From: Channa striata
Lineage: Eukaryota > Chordata > Actinopteri > Anabantiformes > Channidae
Length of the DNA stretch: 64,000 bases
NCBI GenBank assembly: GCA_033026295.1
Contig: CM065180.1
Span: 20,489,523 to 20,553,522 of the forward strand
Direction: 5' to 3'
Shown: one piece after another, positions 35,932 to 48,686 of the stretch
How the letters are laid out: each line of letters begins with the position of its first letter
Position numbering within the stretch: the stretch's first letter is position 1
The notes under the pieces: model-generated
What the model saw: the letters and a program-made list of their open reading frames with translations, nothing else
Told to the model about the DNA's origin: nothing
The model's database searches: none
Position numbers and translations under genes: made by a program

Positions 35932-38900
35932 CTGGAAACACAGCAGGAGAACGGGTTAACAAAGAGGACCGGACCAACGGGCTGCATATGGAGCTCATTA
36001 GTAATAAAAACATTTCTGATGTTGGCTTGTCTTCAGATCAAATGCCTATAAAGAGTCAGTGTCCGTAATCATTTCTGAAAACCCATTAAGTTGCTTTTAT
36101 TTACCTGATAATTTCCAAACCGTTTAATTTTGTTGCCTATTTACAGAATGCAAATAAAATGGGGAAAAAATAATCAAATGTAGTAACATTTTTTGGACAC
36201 AGTATGTTGCATATTTCCATGCACACATGCATGAATGTGTAAGAATAAGTGTTGTAGTGCACACAGATGGAAGGTGTATAAATGCAAACAGTTAAAAGAA
36301 AGTTTTTAGAGTTGTGATGTAACACATTCCCCTATGGATGGTACTTTAGCCACCCACGTGTGTGTGTGCGTACTGTATTTACGCATGTTTGTGTCACACA
36401 GGAAGCCGACGGAAAGGAAAAGACAGCGGCAGGCAGCAAGGCTTTGCAGGACTCTTCATTATTAATGTTTTAGGAGGCTGAAAATTGGAAAAAAAAAAAA
36501 CTCGCTCCTACTTCTATTTCAGGACTCGGTCTTTGTTTTCTCTGTCTCTCCATAGTCTCAAACAGCAAATAAAGCTGCTGTTAGGAATGTTTTTTTGTAT
36601 GAACTGCACACAGCCAGCAACACACATTTAAGGGCACCAAGAATAAATGCAGGACGTTATTTCTATATTACTAACAAACAAATCACAGATTAAAAATTTT
36701 GTTTTAAATGCTGGAATAAAACTGAAATTTAATAACGGGCAAAGTTAATATAACCATTAACCCTTTTTTCCACGCAGTGCTCAAGTCAGACTATTTTCAC
36801 AGGGGTGGCCACACTGAGGCCAGCACTGAATACACCCCAGCCCAAAAAGGCTCTAAACTGGTGACTTTTTACAATAAAGTAAAATTGTCTTTTAACAACA
36901 GTAACTATGCATAAAGTTAATGAAATATGCATTCAATGCAAATGCTGCACGGACCTCCTGCAATTGCTCCATCATATTTCCTAACAGTCGTAATTCTCGG
37001 GGGGTGGCCAGACTTTAGCCCGGGTCGGCCATAAAGTTCCCCCCTACAGAACCAACATTGTTACCAGGGAGTCTGTATACACACACAGACACACACACGT
37101 GTGTTGCCCTGCCCGCGTACCTGGATAAGTCATTATCAAGTGAGCAAAGAGGATGAAGTGAAATTTGCATTTTAATTGTTTTGCTTTGAGTGGTTTTCTA
37201 TCCTGTGACAGGGATTAGAGTCTTCTCTCCTCTCGTAGTCGGCACCACCGCCAGCAGCTCACTGGTGTTGGCTACATCAATGTGTCTGTGACGCGATTGT
37301 GTTGAAAATGGGGGTCGAACAGTGTGTCACCTTTGCTCTCCTGGGACTGGCCACATTTGTCCATACGCCTTACCCCAGTGGTGTTGTATGTACACCTGCA
37401 CACAAACACACACACACACACACCCACGTGCACACACAAATGCTATTTCTGTGGCTTTTTAAGAGGTGGGAAGGTAAAGCAGGAAATGATATTTGTGATG
37501 TCAAACCAAGAGTGGATTTGTGCATAATAACAAAGACTTGTGAGAAATAATGAGAATCTAGGGGGAAAAAAAACAAAGATGAGTCAGAGTCAGAGGGGAG
37601 CAGAATAGTAATTAGAGTGGATTCAAAACATTTGGATTGTGCCATTTGGAATCATCTTTTCAAGACCCTAAACAGCAGTTCCCAGCTATGCTAATGTTCA
37701 CACTCCACTTGTAACCTAATCTGCCTGTTTTTAATTATGAACCACTGTGGCCCCAATATAAGACTCTCTCTCTTTATATATATATATACATACATACATG
37801 TTTTCCTTAGGAGATTATATTTGAAAAAGTTGCAGTCATGAGATACTATGAATAGAGTGTACTAGCGTTATTACAGACATTAAATAAATGTGCATAATGG
37901 GCTGTTTGGTACTTTCAGTAATTTCAAAATAATTCATATTCAGTGTTTCAAAGTCAGTCACTCCATGTTTTGTGTATCCTGGAGGAGTTTCTGAGGAAAA
38001 AGAAATTCTTTCTCATTCAAAAACGGTGACCAACATGCACTGTTAATCAGCAATCAGGAATTTTGTGAAATTTTGTAAAATGTATGTATGTTACATAAGT
38101 TTTATATTTTTGAGCAAATTTGCCTTAAATTTTAATTTGTGTTTTTCTGTTATTTTTTTAAGTTTCAGACCTAATACTCTCTGTTGCAGTTGTTCTGACT
38201 GTTCTGACTATGTTGCAGCACACTGCAACCTGTAATCACACATTTCAAGCCTGGTTGGCACAATCAATCATTACTTTAAGCTTTTGAAAAGCCGCCTTGA
38301 TTAGGTTAGATGAGTCAATAAACTCAGAGGAGAAATGTTTTACTAGGAAAAATAGATGCAGGAGGTGGAAAAGAAAAAGCTGACATGTGCAGCTCCCCTG
38401 ATTTCCAGCCCTGCTCTGCTCTTCCCTCTTCCTCACTGTCTCTCTCTAATTAAAGATAGAGGAGTTATAAATTAATGTCCAGAAAGAAGCTAGCGTTCTG
38501 TCTATCGATCGGCCGGCCGGCAGAATGCTGCATCGCCCTGCATGAAATACCAGATATTACACACTCACACAATACATGCATTAGGCAGCAGTGTGGATGT
38601 GTAATGTGACAGCAAGTCAGTGGGAGGTTAAGACGATAGGGCCCAGGGGATTACCACTTTAAAACAAACCATGGCGGCAATCCTATCACATCACTGTGCG
38701 GCCAAGGATTTAATGCCACTTGGTGAAGAAGTGAGGAGGCTTCGTTTCTTTTTTATTCTTCTTTTATTTTGTAGGGCTTTGCCCTTTGTACCTATGCTTT
38801 GCGCTCTCTATTTCATACGCTCTCTCAGCTACATCTTTTTATCATACTGCGCTTGACTTCCACACAAACACACACACACACACACAGACAGACACTCAGA

Positions 38901-41900
38901 CAAACTCGAGGGCTACAATCAGCTACAACCTGGTTGAACAAGTGAGACAGGATGATAAAAAAATAAAGAAAAACATGGGTCAGGGCTCTTACTCTGAGCA
39001 CCTTCTCCGTGCCAGTCTCCTCGGGAGAGTTATCGCTGTGGCAAGTTGCATTATGGGAGAATGAGCTCCTAATGGCGTGGAGAAACCCATTCAGTCATAA
39101 AACAGTATCTGTCACTCCTGTCAGACAAAATTATGTCGGCAAAATTGATTCTGCTCTCCCTCTTCTATGTTTGCTCTGTTTATGTTGTGAATGTGTGTGT
39201 GTGTGTGTTTGTGTTAGAAAACAAGGGCAGAGCGGAAGATAACAGAACGGAAGGCAGAACTGCATCCGTGGAACCTAAAACGTTTCCTGAAAGCGGAGAA
39301 CTTGTATTAGGATTCAGAGAATGGTGACGGCCGGATTGAAATCGCACATATGTGAGTCGGTGCGGTGTTTGTGTGTCAGTTTGGAAGTGTGCACATGGGT
39401 TTTCGTGTCTATCTGCTCTCCATATTGTGACTCTCCAAGCACAAATCCCATGCTGTCTGTGATAATTATTTTGTGAACTGGCTGCTCACACTGCAGCAGT
39501 TCCTGAAGCAATTTACACACTCTACCCAGCAGGAATAAAACATAACATCCTGGTTCTCATCGGTAAATACACTTTTCTCATTCAGGCCATGAAGTCATAC
39601 TCTACTGCAACTCTGGCTGATCAGTGTATTCTGTAGGTTTTACTAAGTCGTGCAAGAACAACTTTGTGTTCTTTAATTTAACCTAATTTCCTCTGTGAGT
39701 CTTGCTCAGGTGATGGTTCCACCTCAGACTCACCAAACTCTCTAAACTAAAATTGTTAGTTTCAGGTTGATTAATGCCGCTTTCAAGAATAATCTAGTTG
39801 ACTTTTTTTTTAATTGGCTATAATAAATAAAGTTGAACTGAATTAAAATGAATCATCAACAGTAAAACATGAAGAGTACATAACTGTGTCATCAGCATAA
39901 AAAATTAATGCTTACCATATATGGTAAATAATGCAATACAAAAACACTACAAATCTAACACAGTCACTGTGGCTATATGCAGTAGATGCCCCAAAACATA
40001 TAAATGCTAATAGAACATCTGTCAATGAGACATCACCAGAGCAGTGCACTAGTCCCCCAAAAACTTTGTGAGATCGAGACAAAACATAATAGACAGTCAT
40101 CTTTTTACATATTGTAACATATAAACATAAAAATAAAAAATAAAATAAAAGCTACCATAGTAATTTCATATTGAGCTCTGAATGACTCCAAAACCCAGAT
40201 GACCTACAGTCTGCACTGTCCCTGAACACATCAACAGGTGGCTACAGCATCTATGGAGACACACACTTACTTTCTTGTATTGTGAAGCCAATGCACAACG
40301 ACAAGCTACAGAGAGAGGAGCAGGGGTGTTCGCCATTTCCGTGTCACTGAGGTAAGATTTGTTTGGTTGTTTTTACCTGCCACGGCCACTATTGCTGCAG
40401 TTTGTTGACTAGGAAAACGGATGCATGTGCACGCATTTTCAAGGAAATGGGGATTTTTTTTGTAGTGATTTAAAAACAAAAATTAGAGTTAATTGCACAA
40501 ATTTACAAAATCATCTCCGCTCCAACTGTGACAGAAATGCTAAAAACATCTTTATGGAGCAAAACACTTTGTGACTAATTTGTGCTGCGGCCAGGAGAAC
40601 ACCAATCGTAAAGTAGAAAATATCCAGTAATTATCATGAAATCTTTTCCGGAGGCAGAAAGTGTAATCCTGTTCCTCTCCAAGTCTCATTTGCTAGCATT
40701 TAGGAGAGTCAAAGCACGTGTTTACAACCCACAGTCCGCCACAGCTACAGTAGATTCAGTTCCATCTGACATTGATCTTTGTTAACTGAAATGAGATTGA
40801 GACACACAGGGTGCTGCTGGATGAATATTTTACGCACCACATTTACACATATTTACATTTTAGGCAAAAGGTTTAAAATCAGAAAATATATCTGGGTTTA
40901 ATGGCGAGTTTAAAGTTTTATGGAGCAAAGGTCAACGCATACAGGACTGAACATATTATGTTTTCAACAAAAAATACACTATCAAAGATAAAATCCTCCT
41001 TTTTTATTTGTGCATGTGTGTGTTTGTGTTTTTCTTTGTCCTTGAATGCATTGTGTGTAGTTCAGTAGAAGACTGCCTTCACCGCCATCGGTAATCCTTG
41101 TGGCTCAGCCTAATTTTTAACCCCGCCCCCCTTCCAGCTCTCTGACTGCAGGACTTGTTGCAGTCCTGCAGCGTTCAGCTTCTTTCAAGCACCATACACA
41201 GCCAGCAAGTCAGGCTTTCTCCAAAACTTAAAGATCCACCACCTGCATGCGTGTGTTGCACAGAACAGCAGGTGCGAACGTTGTGAAAACCTAAGTGCTG
41301 AACACCTGTAGTGGGAGTAAAAAAAGAGGAAGCGCATACATGGCAGCGGTAGCTCAGCTCCACCTCTCTCCTCTGCCGTTTCCCTCTCTTTCCCTTTGTC
41401 TCTTTTCTCACGCTCATTTGCTCTCGCTATCTCGGCCCATCTGTCTCTATCACTAGCTCATCTCAGTATCGCTCCATACAGCTCCCATCTCCCTGTCTCT
41501 TCCTCCTGTGCCCCAAAGGGGACACGTTTTATATTTTTAGTCCATATCCATATTTTAGTGCAGTTACTGAGTTTTTATCTCTTGATCATCATGGGAGTCT
41601 CTCTCTCTCTCTTTGTGTGTGTGTGTGTGTGCAGCTGATTTCTGGTGCATGGGTGGGACGGCTGCAGCAGACTGAGAGAGAAAAAGAGAGAGAGAGAGAG
41701 CTCCCAAGTTTTCACTTTGAAACTTGGTGTCTCTCTCCCTTTTTGTCTGCACCACATTCAAGTGGCACTGATCAATTTCACATGCTCACTGTTTACACAC
41801 GTTAAAACAACACACTCTCCATCCCCTCAGCATAGCAAAATGTGCTTTTTGTGCAGATACGTGCGTGTGGGTGTGTGTAGCAGTGTGGAAGATGAAAAAG

Positions 41901-42028
41901 TTGTTCTCAGAGCCTGTGCGGATTGCAGCAAACGAAAGCAAATACTGTAACATGCACACAAATGTGACCTGAATAATAAACAGATTGGTCTCGAGTAGCG
42001 TTTCTGTCAATAACAAGCGTGGAAGACT

Positions 42029-42029
<1 letters not shown>

Positions 42030-42068
<39 letters not shown>
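42030..42068. repeat. (CA)n microsatellite
   Basis: About 19 uninterrupted CA units, (UG)n in the grin2a pre-mRNA. Confidence 0.97.
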
Positions 42069-42070
<2 letters not shown>

Positions 42071-42249
42071 GAGCACTGACCCCTTGCCACCCCAATAACC
42101 AAGGTCTTTGGTTTTGATTAACTGTGGTTTGAGGTGCTATCAGAGACCACAAGAGCAGCACAAACTGCAGACTCCATGATCCTGCAGTGGAACAACAATC
42201 CCACATCAAACAAAGGACCATTAACACTTTCACATTTTTTAATAGTTGT

Positions 42250-42515
42250 AGTTTAGGGTGACTGTGGTGCAGTAGGTATCGCGGCTGACCACCAATCCTA
42301 CAGTTGTTGGTTCGATCACTGGCTCCTCAAAGTGTCCTTGAGCAAGACACTGAACTCCAAATTAGGTGATCCCAGTGAGTGTCAGCCAGCTACAAAGCAT
42401 GAGTATGAGTGTGTGTGAGATTGTGAGTGTGAATGGGTAAATAAGAAGCAGTTTAAAGCCCTTTGAGTACCAGCAGTTAGAACAGCGTTACCATTTAGTA
42501 AAGGAAGGGTCATGT
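42250..42515 (+). repeat. SINE-like teleost short interspersed repeat, copy 1
   Basis: The sequence runs from GGTGACTGTGGTGCAGTAGG through GGTTCGATCACTGGCTCCTC and GTGTCCTTGAGCAAGACACT to CCCTTTGAGTACCAGCAGTT. Two more copies of its GTGTCCTT-GCAAGACACTGAAC core occur in the window on the opposite strand (52740-52900, 61050-61165). The GGTTCGA word is reminiscent of a tRNA B box, but I do not assign a family. Confidence 0.65.
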
Positions 42516-42890
42516 GCTTTAATGCTTCTAAACTTCTGTCTGCCTTTGAAAATATTAAAATATCTCTAATTCTAGCTAAGAAATTCCTCCAGATGACATC
42601 ATCTGGAGAAGTGTGTAATCATCAGATGATGTCAGATGAAGTCAGCAAAACTACAGCCCCCTTTGAGATGACATCATCTGCCCGCAAAAACTGCTCTAGA
42701 GGATGAAGGCACTTTACAGCTAGAAGCGTAGAGTTATGGTAATATAGAAAAAGCACATAAACATTTTATAGCATTCACACGCATCTACTCCCCAAACTAC
42801 TCCCATAAAAAAGCCAGTCGCCCTTGTGCACACGTTTGCACAGACCTGAAGACACCAACTAAGCCACAAACACACAGATGTTGATCCTAC

Positions 42891-43005
42891 CTTTTCCCAT
42901 TCTCTTTCCTTGTTGAGGACACTGACCACCAGCTTTGGGCTTTCTTGGTAGCCGTCCTCTGTGAATGACAAGTCTCTGCCATCCCATGTCACATTCATCA
43001 TGTAC
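42891..43005 (-). CDS. grin2a: grin2a exon W3 (115 bp): end of amino-terminal domain
   Basis: After acceptor ctctcag the exon reads G TAC ATG ATG AAT GTG ACA TGG, giving K-YMMNVTWDGRDLSFTEDG. It ends LNKEREWEK at donor gtagga. It matches human [20 protein letters not shown]...LNKDREWEK and contains an N-glycosylation sequon (NVT). The length of 115 bp equals the mammalian GRIN2 exon at this place. The segment closes the amino-terminal domain before the linker to the ligand-binding domain. Confidence 0.95.
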
Positions 43006-43929
43006 CTGAGAGTGACAGAAAGTCAGATGAAGAGAAGTGGAACAAAGGGTGATATGAGGAGAGGGAGATGAGGAGAAACAGAGGAAAGGGGATATTGAAT
43101 TACATTAGCATGAGAAAAAGTAATTTTACTTTACTAGTGTTACTATGCTGAAATATTCAGTCATACTGGGTTCACATGGATAAGGTTGTGATTACATCGG
43201 GAAAATAATAAAGCAGCTGGACAGAAAGTGAAAGAGTCAGCAGCTGAAATTCATTGAAATGCGAGTTTTACTGAATTACTGTCAGCATGGTGATGCAGGT
43301 TATGTACCACCTACTGTATATAAGAAATGGACAGGTACAGTAAGATGCAAACAGATAAGGAGCAAAAATATGTGAGCATGAATAGTATCTAAAGCAGAAG
43401 TCTGAGCATAGCAGAGCTGCACACACACATATTCACACGCTGTAATGAGCGACCCATATGGCAGGTCACATTAGCTAAGATGGAGGGCAATGAGAAGATA
43501 TTCTTGGGTCCACATAGGTTCAACATTAATCACGGCTGTCCTTCCCCGCTCGTTCTCTCTCACATTTTCTGTCAGCGGCCACGTACTGCGGAACACATGA
43601 GAGACGGCTCCTTCTTTTTTCTCCTCTCTTTTACTCTTTTCTGACACTGCAGGGGGACAGGGCAAACCTCTAAAAGGAACATGTGACTACGTGTTGTGTC
43701 TTTGAAAAAGCCACAGAGGCAGCTCTGCAGGTGAGGCGCCTCACACTGTGCAGGACAATGTGTGGGAACGTGCTGCAGTGCATGAAGATGGTTCCACTGC
43801 AGCTACAATTTGTACTCCCTGAGAGCCTTGGTGTGTGTGTGTGTGTGTGTACCATTTTACACTGTTTATTTTGCTCAAGTTAGACAAAAGAAATAAAAAA
43901 AGTTTAAGTGAGTCAGTTTGCATATCTGC

Positions 43930-44490
43930 ACCTCCAAAACCTTCCAATCTAACTTTATTTATAAAGCACCTTAAAACAACACAAAGAGCGGCATGGAGTT
44001 GACAACAGGCGGTTGTCACACAGGTATGTGCGTTGAGGCCATGTAAACAATTTAAAACAAATAATTTTAAAATCAATATGAAAACGCACCAGCAGCCAAT
44101 GAAGTGATGCACAGATCGGAGTAATCCGCTCTCGACTGTTTTACCAGTTAAAAGCCGGGCAGCAGCGTTTTGGACTAGCTGTAGCTAAGCAAGAGACATC
44201 TGGCTGAATAAAGTGTGTTGTAGAAGTCCAAGCAGCTTGTGATAAAAGCATGGATCCAAAACTCAAAGTGATGCCGAGAAAGAAAAAGGTTTTGCTGTGG
44301 CCAGTTGTCTCAAATGAAAAAGACTGGATTTAAACACTGAGCTAATCTGTGCAACAAGTTTGAGATCACTGTCTCACACCCAGGTTTGTTGTAGCAGGTT
44401 TCAAACACTGACTTAAATAACCCAGGTCAACCTGAACTTTGGCGGCATCACTAGGCCCAAACAGCATGACATGAAGGTTCCTAGAATCCT
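43930..44490. repeat. Interspersed teleost repeat fragment
   Basis: It contains TTTATTTATAAAGCACCTTA, CCAGCAGCCAATGAAGTGAT, CAGCAGCGTTTTGGACTAGC and ATAAAAGCATGGATCC in order. This series of words recurs in many teleost repeats. It has no intact open frame. I do not name the family. Confidence 0.5.
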
Positions 44491-45179
44491 AGATAAAGAA
44501 AAAGGGTTGTGTTAATAAGTGTTGTGTGTTTGTGCGTCACAGTGCCTACATGTCCTTTTAAATTACTGCAGTGCACATATGCGCACACACACGCACGCAC
44601 ACACAACCACTCAATGCCCAGATGACATCAGCTAGAGATAAGGGGATTGAGTGGGTTTTGTGATTAAAATAATCTGATTGGCCTGCAAGCAGACAGGTGA
44701 GCGTTATTAAGCCATTCGATTGGACATGGGATGCAGTGCCGAACCCAATTATATGTGACGATGACTCCGAAAGAGGTGCTGAAATCAATAACAGCGCCCA
44801 GGCTGCTCTTTTAGACAACAGTCTGTTCGGCGCTTTGCAGCCATTTTTCTGGAAGAGATGCAAACACACACACACACAAACAAACACAGAACATAGCGAG
44901 CTGCGTGACATACTGATACATCATCTTGGATAACAAAGTGAGCGCTGGTAAGGTGGAAGAGAAGAAGATGTAAACACTTATTCATGTGAAAATCAATTTT
45001 AAATATTACTAGACTCATGGATGGGTAATCAAACAGTTCTAACAGGCAAAGGGCCTCAGGCCTGAAAGTTTAGATGGCATTTGACCAGACAATCAAGCAT
45101 CAATTTCAGCTCTTTATGATTCTTGCCTACTAGAAGATACTTGAAAAAAATGACAATGAGCTGCAAAACAGCAAACAGA

Positions 45180-45400
45180 AACCGCAGAATGATCCTAAAA
45201 AAAGGTGACTTTAAAAGGAAAGAGGCAAAGTGACATACACAAGATGAAATGAGTAAAAACATTCACGGAATTGACCAAAAACAGACAATGTCCTCAAAGA
45301 CCCCAAAAAGTTTTGAAATGTGGCCCAAAAGTATCCAAGATGCTCAAAAGTGACCAAAGACAGAAACAAAATGACAAAAAGATTTGACATAAAGTGTGCA
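45180..45400. repeat. Degenerate short-period repeat (TGACCAAA/ACAAAATGACAAAAAG type)
   Basis: The words GACCAAA, CCCCAAAAAG, GCCCAAAAG and GACAAAAAG recur at short, irregular intervals, typical of an eroded minisatellite. The open frames overlapping it are by-products. Confidence 0.4.
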
Positions 45401-48400
45401 AAATAAAATGTAAATTTACCATAAATAAAAGTTTGTGCCCATCGTCTGTCTGTACAGCTGTACAAAACAGTGCAGGGAACCAGGAACAGGATACAGACAC
45501 GACGAGGCAAATGGCACGTGTGTGTCTGCGAGTATGTTTGGGCCGACGCCCACCGAACAGGTGGACCTGATATTGCGTTGCTAGGATACAGACACAGAGT
45601 GGAGTGTATTTGCTGGTAGATGACCCTAAACAACCCTGAATGAACATCTCTACCCAAACACAGAAACACAGACAATGACTTCGCCCACCTCGACAGTTTT
45701 CCACGTTAATGTCTCCTCTGCCCGTAGCACTGCGATCACACTGAAACGATCCAATTTCTCTCACTTTACAAACCGTATTATATCAGTAATCTCTCTATTC
45801 ATTGGGGGGTGGGGGGTGGCGGGGAGCTGGAAGTGGGGAGACAGGACAGAGAGAAGCGTCAAAAAAAAAAAAAAAAAAAAAAAAAGGGAGAGAGACTGAA
45901 TGAGAGAGATGGAGAACGATGACGAAAGAGGAGGACGACTAAGCCTCGACAGAGTTAGGATAAAAATATCTTTGGTGTTATTTTCTCTTCCTTTTCTCTA
46001 TTTTAGAGGAAGGAAACGGGGGTAGCGCAGGGAGGGTGGGCACTGCACCACAGTTAACCAGCACTACACATGCACTGCAGCACATACAGTAGGAGCTGTT
46101 TGCTTAATCCTGCATTCTGTGAGCAAAGAACCGGCACTGTGTGACGTTGAGACAGTGACATTTGAAAATACTGGGGCGCTTTATCTTGCAGACAGGGAAC
46201 AGCCCTGCCCTGTCAAAGTGCTCTTCGCACAAAAGGTATAGTATCACAAGCGCTCGGTTATTCTTTGGATCTCTGCATGTGTATCGAGGTCTTGTTGTGA
46301 TAAGGACTCTACTGCAGGGAAAGGGTCTGTCTCTCTCTCTGACGACGCTGAAATGGACTGTGTAATGCTACGTCGCTGTTAAAGATAGAGACATTCACCC
46401 TTCGTCAAGACAAAGCAATGATGTATGATGTCACGATCACACACACACACACACACATCCACACACACACTGGGCTGCGAGAGAAGACAGGAGCTGATAT
46501 CTGTGCTGATTTAGGTCTTTTCAGAGGACCCAAGGGTGGCTACTCACTTGAAGACACACACTCAGCCTCAGGTGGCGTGTGTTAAGTTTGCCATGAATGA
46601 TGGCTGCACTGGGTGAAGGAGATGCTACAGCGTAGCAGTGCCCAGTGTATGTGTTTGTGTGTGCGTGAGAGAGAGTGTGTGTGTGCAGTGATTTTGCTGG
46701 GCAGGTTTTAGCAGCACCAGCAGCAAGATTAATGCTAACAATTATATTTGTATTTTCCAAGCTCTCCACAAAATGCAACACATGCCCACACAGCTAGTTC
46801 AGCAGGATTTCTTTTGTTACACCAAATGGGATTTATGTGCAAAAACTGGCTTTGGATTCTTTAGACTGTAGTTCAATATGCAAATCCAGTTTTTGCACAA
46901 AACTGGAATACCTTTCTTAGATATCTTTCCCTCTGATAAAAAATGTATGAACATCTTGTGCACTGGGATTAGCCGTAGTTCACATTGCCACTGGCTCATC
47001 TCCCTTCGTATCATCTGCTCCGCAGTCGAGTGTCTCCACTCTATGAACATTCAAAGCAAAAGCAACTCGGCTGCTTTATCGCTAAGATGTAGTTACGCTT
47101 TCTGACAATCACATGCCAATTCTATTCTGCTCAGTGAAAACAAAACACACAGCAAATTCAACATGCGGTAACTAGGCTGCAGGTCAAAGCTGAGCTTAGA
47201 CCAGAAAGAGACAGAGACCACTAATAATTGTCACACAGAATAAATGTGGCGCCATAAATTAGCCCTAACCGATGCCTTACAGATTATATAATCATTTTAC
47301 CTACACTGTTGTTAAAATAAAATAAAATATAATAATAATAATAATAATGATACTAATACTACTACTAATAATAAATTAATATTAAATGAAAAGCCGCTGC
47401 ATGAGCGTGCGCAGCATCAAGTATTTACTCTAACAGGAGGAACTTGATGGGTAAAAAACTCAAGAATATTAATAACTTTGTTTATAATACATCATTCAGT
47501 GCCACCTCCTCTCATTTTCTGTCTCTACTTGGAACAGCTGAGCGCACACACTCAAGCACTTGCAGTACTTAAAAAATACTCTACAAGCAGAAGTGTATTT
47601 AAGGTAAGTACACGGTCAAAAACTTTGTAAAAATATAAATGTACAACGCTGAAAAGTAAAAACTGTGTCCTGTCGAAGAATATTTGCAGTAGTTAACAGA
47701 ATATAATATATACGACATTGATTTCACCCACCTCAGTACAACTGGTGAAGGTGGAGCTGGATCATTTTAGAAAAACAACATCATTATTTATGTGCTGATT
47801 ATTTTTTGTGTTAGAAATCCACATCTGAAAAATATAACTCAGAACTTATTATTGTACTTATTTTTTTATGTGTGGATAAGATGTAAATACATTCCATTAA
47901 ACTTCCCTTTATTAAAATTTCTCTCTACTTCCATGTTAAAAATAACTCCATATGACATCACTTGGAGGAACCTTCAGTTCAGATTATGTCATCTTGTTGG
48001 TCACACTATGAAGTTATGAATCATGCTTTTCCAGAGCTCCTTCATCTGAACTCCTAATGACGAAAAACTCCAGGGGATGTCATCTGGAGGAGTTATTCAG
48101 ATAGAAGCAGAAAAATATTTTGATACAAGGAAGTCAGAGGGAGGTTTAATTTGCACCCTAAACTAAAGCCATAGAGAGCAAATTGGAGTCGCCCTTTAAA
48201 TTCGATTTACTGTAAATAAATGGCAATGGAGCACGAATAAAATTACTATGATGTGTACAGATATTAATCATGCAGTAGTGTGTGTTGAGGTATTGAGACA
48301 CTTATGTAAAAAGGTAGAAAATAAGTATAAACACAACTAGCATAAATTAAACTCTGCTAACTTCTGCTTTCTCTGCTAAGAGAAATGTTACAAAGATCAC

Positions 48401-48628
48401 ATATTCATCATCATATACAGAGGAGAAATGTAACATGTCACATGCATGTTTCAAATTCTTCATTCTTCTCTTGTGTCTTTGCACAGCTCACGTTGCAGCT
48501 GCCCCAGGACTCAGTTTTCTGTGTGCACTGAATGTTTGCACACATGTGTGTTTCCTAAGTCTTGATCGTGATATATCAGCACTAGAGACTGAAATTACCT
48601 GTCAGAACAAACTACTGCCCCCACGCCT

Positions 48629-48631
<3 letters not shown>

Positions 48632-48684
<53 letters not shown>
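48632..48684. repeat. (CA)n microsatellite
   Basis: About 26 uninterrupted CA units, (UG)n in the grin2a pre-mRNA. Degenerate CA sequence continues at 48804-48846. Confidence 0.98.

Positions 48685-48686
<2 letters not shown>

Larger units (their letters stand above)
35932..42890 (-). other. grin2a intron W3-W4
   Basis: 6959 bp. Contents recognised: CA arrays (37400-37437, 42030-42068), a possible decayed element with paired GGGGTGGCCA words (36800-37030), C/T-rich sequence (41350-41480), a GA/CT stretch (41600-41735), a SINE-like repeat (42250-42515) and a near-palindrome at 42587-42608. Confidence 0.9.

Noticed and set aside
45211..45764. Two overlapping minus-strand open frames of 154 and 156 codons
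   Set aside because: Both run across an eroded short-period repeat and overlap each other in different frames. No family resemblance.
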